Assembly: GCA_036741235.1 (NCBI GenBank)
Contig: DAINSQ010000201.1
Coordinates: 1-8,486 of the forward strand
DNA: 8,486 bases
Origin: JABWBR01 sp036741235
GTDB lineage: Bacteria > Bacteroidota > Bacteroidia > Chitinophagales > Saprospiraceae
Reading direction: 5' to 3'
Position numbers and translations under genes: made by a program. This document shows, piece after piece, positions 1-5,308 of this stretch (positions are counted from its first letter, which is position 1; the number at the start of each line of letters is the position of its first letter). The notes below the pieces were generated by a model. The model saw nothing but the letters and a program-made list of their open reading frames with translations, was not told where the DNA came from and did not search any database.

Positions 1-8
1 CCAGGAAT

Positions 9-48
9 GCTCCTTCGCGATGGGTATAAAACCACATCGCTACGGAGC
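9..48. repeat. Imperfect intergenic hairpin (REP-like)
   Basis: GCTCC (9-13) pairs with GGAGC (44-48), GCGATG (17-22) with CATCGC (35-40), and GGT (23-25) with ACC (31-33). The loop is ATAAA. TTC opposes TAC as an internal mismatch and one A (34) is bulged. That gives 14 paired bases in a 40-nt element. There is no T-run after it, so it is not a typical intrinsic terminator. It may be a dispersed palindromic element or the 3' end of an unseen upstream transcript. The structure is visible in the sequence; the REP-like label is inference. Confidence 0.5.
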
Positions 49-58
49 GCGGGGAGGC

Positions 59-116
59 GACTGTGGGACTGTGCGACTGTGCGACTGTGCGACTGTGCGA
101 CTGTGCGACTGTGCGA
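59..116. repeat. Octamer tandem array (GACTGTGC)n
   Basis: Six perfect consecutive copies of GACTGTGC occupy 67-114, followed by GA. They are preceded by one variant copy, GACTGTGG, at 59-66. The period is 8, so the array cannot be a coding repeat in a constant frame, and no gene covers it. Perfect identity suggests recent expansion by slippage. It faces a related array of the opposite orientation at 155-186. Confidence 0.9.
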
Positions 117-154
117 AGAACAACTTATAAAGATACGAGAAGCTCCTGAGTTCG

Positions 155-186
155 TAAAGTCATAAAGTCCCAAAGTCCAAAAGTCC
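155..186. repeat. Octamer array (NAAAGTCN)4, inverted relative of the upstream array
   Basis: Four octamers follow each other: TAAAGTCA, TAAAGTCC, CAAAGTCC, AAAAGTCC. Read on the minus strand the units begin GACTTT, so they share the GACT-N-T core of the GACTGTGC array at 59-116 but lie in the opposite orientation. The array ends 32 bases before the start codon at 219 and would lie in the promoter or leader of that gene. Confidence 0.8.
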
Positions 187-218
187 CCGTGGCTCCAAAC
201 TTGTAAGAACAACTCCGT

Positions 219-3200
219 ATGAACGCTTTTTTTGCAAAATCGATACAACTAATAATGCTGGCAGGCATAATTACCGGCCTTGGCGGTTGCCTGAAGGGCG
301 ATCAAGCGCCGCTATTTGAATGCCTGCCTGCGAGTTCTACGGGCATAGATTTTAGCAACAACCTGCAGGAAACGGAAACCGAAAACATCATCGAATACCT
401 GTATTACTACAACGGCGCCGGCGTCGCTACCGGCGATATCAACAACGACGGGTTGGCCGACATCTACTTTACCGCCAATCAAAAGCCCAACAAACTTTAC
501 CTCAACAAGGGCAATCTGCAATTTGAAGATATCACCGGCAAAGCAGGCGTGGGCGGCGCCGGTAGTTGGAAAACCGGCGTGACCATGGCCGACGTCAACG
601 GCGACGGCTTGCTCGATATCTACGTTTGCCAGGTAGGGCAATACAAAACCTTCGAGGGGCGCAACCAACTGTTTATCAACAACGGCGACCTGACTTTTAC
701 CGAAAAAGCAGCCGACTACGGCCTCGATTTCAAGGGTTTCTCCACCCAGGCCGCCTTTTTCGACTACGACCGCGACGGCGACCTCGATATGTACCTGCTT
801 AACCACTCCGTGCATGGCACCGATATCTACGGCAGGTCTGCCATTCGCCGGCGCCCCGACCCCATTGCCGGCGACCGCCTCTACCGCAACGACCTCAGCG
901 CCGGCGGGCGGTTTACCGACGTCACCGCCCAGGCCGGCATCTACTCCAGCAAAATCGGCTACGGGCTCGGCATCGCCATCGGCGACCTCGACGACAACGG
1001 CTGGCCGGATATCTATGTGTCGAACGACTTTCACGAAAATGATTACCTCTATTTTAACAACGGCGACGGCACTTTTTCCGAAAACATCACCGGATCAATA
1101 GGCCATACCAGCACCTTCTCGATGGGCAGCGATATCGCCGACTACAACAACGACGGGCTGCTCGACCTCATCACCCTCGATATGAAACCCGAAGACGAGG
1201 TCATCCTGAAAAGCTCCGTAGGCGCCGACCCCTACAATATCTATCGCTTTAAATACGAATACGGCTACCACTATCAGTTTCCCCGCAATATGCTGCATCT
1301 CAACAGGGGGAAATCGGGCGCTACAGGCGCTACTTTCAGCGAAATCGGCCAATTGGCCGGCGTCGACGCCACCGACTGGAGCTGGGCGGCCCTCTTTTGC
1401 GACCTCGACAACGACGGCTGGAAAGACCTCTTTATCACTAACGGCATCTGGCGCCGGCCCAACGACCTGGACTACCTCCGGTTTACCTCCAGCATCGAAA
1501 TCCAGCGCCAGGCCTCCAACATCGAACTGGCCAAGCGCATGCCGGAGGGCAAAGTAGCCAACTACCTCTTCCGCAACAACGGCGACCTGACCTTCAGCAA
1601 CCAATCACAACCCTGGGGCATGTACAAAGCCGGCTGTACCACCGGCGCCGCCTACGCCGACCTCGACAACGACGGCGACCTCGACCTGGTAGTCAATAAC
1701 CTGAACGCCACGGCCGAAGTATGGGAAAACAAAGCCAGAGAACAAGCGCAAGCCCATCACTATCTGCGATTGCAACTGCAGCAAGCCGGTCCCAACAGCC
1801 AGGCCATCGGCAGCAGGGTGGTGGTATACGCCGGAGGCCGGCAAATGACACAGGAACTCTTCACCACCCGGGGTTTTCAGTCGGCAGTAGAGCCGGTATT
1901 AACCATCGGCCTGGGAAGCGCCGCGCAGGTCGACTCGGCCTGGGTGCGCTGGCCCGACGGGAACTGGCAGCGCCTGCCGCAACTGGCAGCCGACCGCTTG
2001 CACCTTGTCAAAAAACAACCCGCCCAAACCGTTGCCAACCGACCCTTGCCACAGGCTCAATCGCCTGTTTTTAAAAATATTACAGCCGCTTCGGGTTTGA
2101 ATTTTGAGCACCGGGAAAACAACTACAACGACTTCGACCGGGAAAAACTCATCCCCCACCAACTATCCACGCAAGGCCCCGCTCTGGCCGCCGGCGACGC
2201 CGATGGCGACGGGCTACAGGACGTATACATCGGCGGCGCGACGGGTCAGGCCGGTGTTTTGTTCCTGCAAAAAAACGGTCAAACCTTTCAAAGGACGACC
2301 CAGCCGGCCCTGGAGGCCGACAGCGCCTTCGAAGACGTCGACGCCGCCTGGCTGGATGCCGACGGCGACGGCGACCTGGACCTCTACGTGGTCAATGGGG
2401 GAGGGGAGGGCGCCCCGCTGTTGCACCGCCTCTACCTCAACAACGGCAAAGGACAACTGGAAAAAGCCACCGGCGCCCTGCCGGAGGTTTACGCCAACGG
2501 CGCCTGCACCCTAGCCGCCGACATGGACGGCGACGGCGATATCGACCTCTTTGCCGGCGCGCGCTCGATTCCCGGTAGTTATGGGCTTTCGCCAAATAGT
2601 TTTTATTTTGAAAACCAGGGCAACGGCAAATTCGCCGATCAAAGCGCCCGCGTAGCGCCGTTTTTGAAACAGTTGGGCATGGTAACCGGCGCCTGTTGGT
2701 TGCAAACCTCAAAAACCCTTGCCATCGTCGGCGAATGGATGCCTGTGACCCTGATAACAACCAGTGGCGGCGCCTGGAAAAAACGCGAAATCCCCGATAC
2801 CGAAGGCTGGTGGAACACCGTAAGCGCCGCCGATATCGACAACGACGGCGACGAAGACCTGCTGCTGGGCAACCTGGGCCTCAATGCTGCGATCAAGGCA
2901 AGTAAAGCTGAACCCCTGCAATTGTATGTGGCCGATTACGACCGCAACCAGTCCTCCGACCCGCTATTGAGTTATTACAAACAGCACCGCCAGTACAGTT
3001 ATTTCTCCAAAGACGAGTTATTCTCCCAACTCACCGCTGTAAAAAAGAAATACATCGACTACGCGCCGTTTGCCAATCAGACCTTTGATCAATTGTTCTC
3101 CGAAAAACAACTCGGCGCAGCCGTCCGCAAACGCGCCGTAACCCTGCAATCGGCCTTAGCCGTCAACAACGGCAATAATCAATTTGAGCTACAACCGCTG

Positions 3201-3491
3201 CCGCTGGCGGCCCAGGCGGCCCCCGTATTTGCCTTCAGCGTTGCCGACTTCAACGCCGACGGCTTTGTCGACATCCTGGCTGCGGGCAATTGGTATGAAG
3301 TGCAGCCCTCCTTTGGCAGGTACGACGCCTCAAAAGGCTGCCTGCTGCTGGGCGACGGCAAGGGAGGCTTTAAGGCGCAGCCGCACCCCGTTGTGGAAGG
3401 CCCGGTGCGTCGCCTGGCCTTCCTCAAAACCGGAATTGTTGTAGTGGCAGTGAATAACGGGAGGGGGGAGGTTGTAAGTTGTGGGTTTTGA
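219..3491 (+). CDS. FG-GAP/VCBS repeat lipoprotein with ASPIC/UnbV domain (CRTAC1-like)
   Basis: A 1090-residue surface or periplasmic lipoprotein. The N-terminus has a hydrophobic signal ending in lipobox LGGC, with Cys24 as the lipidated residue, which supports the ATG at 219. Twelve D-x-[DN]-x-[DN]-G-x-x-D calcium-binding FG-GAP motifs begin at residues 73, 125, 182, 256, 308, 395, 481, 660, 713, 768, 872 and 1010, and a degenerate thirteenth is near 906. They suggest one or two beta-propellers. An ASPIC/UnbV domain spans about 530-595 between the first seven and last five motifs. Proteins of this length and order are common in Bacteroidota, often near SusC/SusD genes (none here), and their ligand is generally unknown. 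Some motifs are identical in DNA, such as the 18 nt at 1401-1418 and 1659-1676. No clear Shine-Dalgarno is seen. The last 8-9 residues come from a repeat array and may replace the native C-terminus. Confidence 0.93.
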   Translation: MNAFFAKSIQLIMLAGIITGLGGCLKGDQAPLFECLPASSTGIDFSNNLQETETENIIEYLYYYNGAGVATGDINNDGLADIYFTANQKPNKLYLNKGNLQFEDITGKAGVGGAGSWKTGVTMADVNGDGLLDIYVCQVGQYKTFEGRNQLFINNGDLTFTEKAADYGLDFKGFSTQAAFFDYDRDGDLDMYLLNHSVHGTDIYGRSAIRRRPDPIAGDRLYRNDLSAGGRFTDVTAQAGIYSSKIGYGLGIAIGDLDDNGWPDIYVSNDFHENDYLYFNNGDGTFSENITGSIGHTSTFSMGSDIADYNNDGLLDLITLDMKPEDEVILKSSVGADPYNIYRFKYEYGYHYQFPRNMLHLNRGKSGATGATFSEIGQLAGVDATDWSWAALFCDLDNDGWKDLFITNGIWRRPNDLDYLRFTSSIEIQRQASNIELAKRMPEGKVANYLFRNNGDLTFSNQSQPWGMYKAGCTTGAAYADLDNDGDLDLVVNNLNATAEVWENKAREQAQAHHYLRLQLQQAGPNSQAIGSRVVVYAGGRQMTQELFTTRGFQSAVEPVLTIGLGSAAQVDSAWVRWPDGNWQRLPQLAADRLHLVKKQPAQTVANRPLPQAQSPVFKNITAASGLNFEHRENNYNDFDREKLIPHQLSTQGPALAAGDADGDGLQDVYIGGATGQAGVLFLQKNGQTFQRTTQPALEADSAFEDVDAAWLDADGDGDLDLYVVNGGGEGAPLLHRLYLNNGKGQLEKATGALPEVYANGACTLAADMDGDGDIDLFAGARSIPGSYGLSPNSFYFENQGNGKFADQSARVAPFLKQLGMVTGACWLQTSKTLAIVGEWMPVTLITTSGGAWKKREIPDTEGWWNTVSAADIDNDGDEDLLLGNLGLNAAIKASKAEPLQLYVADYDRNQSSDPLLSYYKQHRQYSYFSKDELFSQLTAVKKKYIDYAPFANQTFDQLFSEKQLGAAVRKRAVTLQSALAVNNGNNQFELQPLPLAAQAAPVFAFSVADFNADGFVDILAAGNWYEVQPSFGRYDASKGCLLLGDGKGGFKAQPHPVVEGPVRRLAFLKTGIVVVAVNNGRGEVVSCGF

Positions 3492-3503
3492 GTTGTCGGT
3501 TGT
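3469..3503. repeat. Degenerate heptamer array (AGGTTGT-like)
   Basis: Units AGGTTGT, AAGTTGT, GGGTTTTG, AGTTGTC and GGTTGT follow in near-7-bp steps. The array begins inside the coding region of the FG-GAP lipoprotein, contains its TGA (3489-3491), and continues beyond it. On the opposite strand the unit is ACAACCT, the same as the clean array at 3563-3600, so the two are inverted relative to each other. Confidence 0.65.
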
Positions 3504-3510
3504 CTCTGTT

Positions 3511-3540
3511 CGTTTATAGGTTTATGCGTTTATAGGTTTA
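3511..3540. repeat. Direct repeat CGTTTATAGGTTTA x2 (16-bp period)
   Basis: The 14-mer CGTTTATAGGTTTA occurs at 3511-3524 and again at 3527-3540, separated by TG. Each copy is itself built from two related octamers, CGTTTATA and GGTTTATG. It sits between the two opposed heptamer arrays. No gene covers it. Confidence 0.8.
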
Positions 3541-3562
3541 TTGTAAATATGAATCGATAACC

Positions 3563-3600
3563 CAACCCTACAACCTACAACCTACAACCTACAACCTACA
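3563..3600. repeat. Heptamer tandem array (CAACCTA)n, truncated by gap
   Basis: One variant unit, CAACCCTA (3563-3570), is followed by four perfect CAACCTA copies (3571-3598) and the start of a fifth. The sequence then becomes N. The true array length is unknown and the array is the likely reason the assembly stopped here. The period of 7 and the absence of spacers rule out a CRISPR array. Confidence 0.9.
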
Positions 3601-3700
3601 NNNNNNNNNNNNNNNNNNNNNNNNNNNNNNNNNNNNNNNNNNNNNNNNNNNNNNNNNNNNNNNNNNNNNNNNNNNNNNNNNNNNNNNNNNNNNNNNNNNN
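3601..3700. other. Assembly gap (100 N)
   Basis: Exactly 100 undetermined bases, the usual placeholder for a scaffold join of unknown size. The left edge is a tandem heptamer array. The right edge lies eight bases beyond the stop codon of the S41 peptidase gene. Any gene between the two convergent genes would be hidden here. Confidence 0.97.
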
Positions 3701-3708
3701 CAGTCGGG

Positions 3709-4815
3709 TCATTTCGCGCGAAGCTGTTTTAAATCCGCTTCGCCTTTAAAGTGGGTGATTACATATTTTCCGCCTTCAAAAAACTCGATGCGGGCGGTTT
3801 CATCGATTTCAAACAAAGTATTGCTGATGGGTTTTAGCTCAAATTTTCTACCGTTGGGGCGCTGGGAAAACAACTTGCCGTTCTCGAAACTGATCGTGCG
3901 GTCTTCGTATTGGCCGGCGTAGCTTTGGAGTAAGTCAGCCTTCACCTCCACCTTGTCGTAAAACAGCGGCAGCCGGGTTATTTCCCATTCCGCATCTGCT
4001 TTGGCGGCGGCGTCATCGCTGCGGCCCGCCCGGTCTTTGAGCGCCTGGACGTGGGCGGTTTTCAGTGCCTCGGCGGCTGAACAGCGCACATCGGGTTGAA
4101 TGCCTACGCCTTCCCAGTTGGTCTTGGTGACCGGGTTAATAGCCCGCATAAACGGAATGCCCAGCACAAATTTGTCATTGACGGCAAAAGGTTGCGTGGG
4201 GTGGGCGCCCCCGCCGGTCACTTCACCCACAATTTTGCCGCGCTTGAGGCATTGGAAGTCGTAGCTGAATTCTTCGGCGCAGGAAAAAGTATAGGAACTC
4301 GTCAGGATATACACATCGGCGCCGGTCAGCCGGGGGCCTTTCACCTCGGCAACGGTATACGACTCGCTGGTTTTGTCCTCAATGCGGTTGTAAAACGTGT
4401 TGATCAGGGTAGGTTTTTCATAAAAATAGCCCATAATCCACTCCACCAACACGGGATCGCCGCCGCCGTTTTCGCGCATATCGAAAATCACGGCATTGGT
4501 ATTCGCCACGAAATTGAGGGCGGCGGTAGCGGCTGCTTTGGCGCCGTCGTGGGGCAGGAAGCCGTCGAATTTGATATAACCGATATTGCCGGGCAGAATT
4601 TTTACTTCTTTAAATTCGTAGTTGTTGTTTTGCAGCCAGGCCAATTCCTCCGGGGATGGTGCGGGCTCGGCGCCGTCGGGTTCGCCGGCCCGGGCCTGCA
4701 ATTCCTGGGCAAAACCGGGTGCAAAGCGAAAGCGCAGGTGTTTGTCTTTGGAGATGTCCTGCAAGACTTTGTTGACCTCGGCGGCCAGGGCGCTGGCGTC
4801 GTTGACTTTGTCGAA
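3709..4815 (-). CDS. S41 family peptidase (IRBP/tricorn-like), N-terminus missing in gap
   Basis: This is the C-terminal 368 residues of a serine peptidase related to C-terminal processing proteases. Fragment numbering starts at the gap edge. Residues 1-60 resemble the end of an S41 N-terminal helical domain, including DKHLRF with the His expected in this subgroup. The protease core begins near 70 (GNIGYIKFDGF, then FDMRENGGGD at 111-120). The probable nucleophile is Ser178 in TSSYTFSCAEEF. The segment GEVTGGGAHP (197-206) has Gly-Gly where Tsp/CtpA enzymes carry the catalytic Lys of GKG, so a Ser/His mechanism of the IRBP/tricorn type is inferred. Residues 288-363 form a small beta-rich C-terminal domain often attached to Bacteroidota hydrolases. 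The stop is TGA at 3709-3711. Signal peptide and start are in the gap. It lies downstream of the MarR fragment on the same strand; whether they are cotranscribed is unknown. Confidence 0.88.
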   Translation of the reverse strand, partial: FDKVNDASALAAEVNKVLQDISKDKHLRFRFAPGFAQELQARAGEPDGAEPAPSPEELAWLQNNNYEFKEVKILPGNIGYIKFDGFLPHDGAKAAATAALNFVANTNAVIFDMRENGGGDPVLVEWIMGYFYEKPTLINTFYNRIEDKTSESYTVAEVKGPRLTGADVYILTSSYTFSCAEEFSYDFQCLKRGKIVGEVTGGGAHPTQPFAVNDKFVLGIPFMRAINPVTKTNWEGVGIQPDVRCSAAEALKTAHVQALKDRAGRSDDAAAKADAEWEITRLPLFYDKVEVKADLLQSYAGQYEDRTISFENGKLFSQRPNGRKFELKPISNTLFEIDETARIEFFEGGKYVITHFKGEADLKQLRAK

Positions 4816-4915
4816 NNNNNNNNNNNNNNNNNNNNNNNNNNNNNNNNNNNNNNNNNNNNNNNNNNNNNNNNNNNNNNNNNNNNNNNNNNNNNNNNNNNNN
4901 NNNNNNNNNNNNNNN
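4816..4915. other. Assembly gap (100 N) between S41 and MarR fragments
   Basis: Exactly 100 undetermined bases. A typical MarR protein (about 140-160 residues) would need roughly 80-90 more codons after the visible part, and the S41 gene needs a signal peptide and the rest of its N-terminal domain. The missing DNA should therefore be several hundred bases or more. The reading frame left open through the N run is accidental. Confidence 0.97.
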
Positions 4916-5109
4916 GAGGCCTGGTCTTTGAATACGCGCTGGGCAATGTCGGCCTGCGAGAATTCGGGGTGTTTGAGGATGGTATTGAGTACCAGCCACT
5001 GGTCGACTGTGATGTCGAAACCCGCTTCGTTGAGCCGCGCCTGCGCAAACTGCCGGTAGCGCTTGATCGTGCGTTCGATATGGTAGAATATGGTTTGTTC
5101 CAGGTACAT
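4916..5109 (-). CDS. MarR family transcriptional regulator, N-terminal part only
   Basis: The visible 64 residues begin MYLEQTIFYHIERTIKRYRQ, a dimerisation helix, followed by FDITVDQWLVLNTI and the helix-turn-helix start FSQADIAQRVFKDQA. This is the usual MarR layout. The sequence enters the gap just before the recognition helix. I chose the ATG at 5107-5109. The reading frame can be extended upstream to a TTG at 5145, but that codon lies in the predicted -33 element of the gene's own promoter. MarR proteins are dimeric winged-helix regulators that usually repress their own gene and a neighbour and release DNA on binding a ligand. The next gene on the same strand is an S41 peptidase and the divergent neighbour is a T9SS protein. 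Either could be a target, but the ligand cannot be guessed. Confidence 0.85.
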
Positions 5110-5113
5110 GCTG

Positions 5114-5146
5114 CAAAGGTATAAAATACATGATATATCATACAAT
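5114..5146 (-). promoter_or_regulatory. Bacteroidota-type promoter for the MarR gene
   Basis: Read on the minus strand, TACCTTTG (5121-5114) matches the Bacteroidota -7 consensus TAnnTTTG. ATTG (5146-5143), 21 bases upstream, matches a -33 TTTG-type box. The predicted transcription start falls at or within a base or two of the ATG at 5109, so the mRNA would have almost no leader. The palindromes at 5130-5156 overlap the spacer and the -33 box. Confidence 0.65.
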
Positions 5147-5156
5147 GATATGTCAT
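5130..5156. promoter_or_regulatory. Tandem palindromic operator candidate (ATGATATATCAT / ATGATATGTCAT)
   Basis: ATGATATATCAT at 5130-5141 is a perfect 12-bp palindrome. ATGATATGTCAT at 5145-5156 differs from it at one base and has perfect outer arms (AATGA/TCATT, 5144-5157). Centres are 15 bp apart. The first lies in the -33/-7 spacer of the MarR promoter and the second overlaps its -33 box, where a repressor dimer would block RNA polymerase. Autoregulation by the adjacent MarR protein is inferred from location and symmetry. Confidence 0.6.
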
Positions 5157-5223
5157 TAAATTTTTGTTAAAAGTAACGGAAAATTATTGCTGACAAAAAC
5201 GTGATGGAGGCAATAACATGACA

Positions 5224-5255
5224 TTTGCTTTTATTTGGCGTAATTTTTATATTTG
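5224..5255 (+). promoter_or_regulatory. Bacteroidota-type promoter TTTG-N20-TATATTTG
   Basis: TTTG at 5224-5227 and TATATTTG at 5248-5255 are separated by 20 bases, a full match to the Bacteroidota primary sigma consensus (TTTG, 19-21 bases, TAnnTTTG). Transcription should begin near 5260, about 50 bases before the ATG at 5309. This argues against the in-frame TTG at 5225 as a start codon, because it lies inside the -33 box. Confidence 0.7.
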
Positions 5256-5262
5256 CCAAATA
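5232..5262. promoter_or_regulatory. Perfect 8-bp inverted repeat over the rightward promoter
   Basis: TATTTGGC at 5232-5239 and GCCAAATA at 5255-5262 are exact reverse complements separated by 15 bases (centres 23 bp apart, about two helical turns). The left arm is in the promoter spacer; the right arm spans the end of the -7 box and the predicted start point. The layout suits a repressor dimer site. The sequence is unlike the MarR-side palindromes, so a different regulator would be needed. Chance occurrence is possible. Confidence 0.4.
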
Positions 5263-5308
5263 CTTTCCTTTCAGGTGGCGAAACTACCAAATCAAAAATA
5301 GTGTACGT

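Noticed and set aside
312..1034. 240-residue antisense ORF within the FG-GAP gene
   Set aside because: It is rich in Val/Ala/Gly/Asp repeats created by reading the Asp-Asn-Gly motif codons backwards. The sense frame has a lipobox and clear domains.
3563..3600. CRISPR-like or telomere-like array
   Set aside because: The units are contiguous heptamers with no spacers, and the sequence is intergenic within a scaffold; no cas genes or chromosome-end features are seen.
4096..5124. 342-residue plus-strand ORF opposite the S41 and MarR genes
   Set aside because: It runs through the N gap and is a low-complexity shadow of the minus-strand coding frame. The minus frame carries recognisable S41 and MarR motifs.
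3709..5145. A single 478-residue minus-strand protein (MarR fused to S41 peptidase)
   Set aside because: The frame is open only because 100 N happen to join the two pieces in phase. The halves belong to unrelated families, each incomplete at the gap, and the upstream TTG start lies in a promoter element.
5218..5301. 27-residue small ORF starting MTFAFIWRNF with GGAGG nine bases upstream
   Set aside because: It starts upstream of the predicted transcription start (about 5260), overlaps both promoter boxes and shows no recognisable domain. The Shine-Dalgarno match is weak evidence in Bacteroidota.
5225..5308. TTG-initiated N-terminal extension of the T9SS protein, giving a hydrophobic leader
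   Set aside because: The TTG is part of the TTTG -33 box, the leader has no positive n-region before the hydrophobic stretch, and an ATG follows at 5309 at a sensible distance from the promoter.
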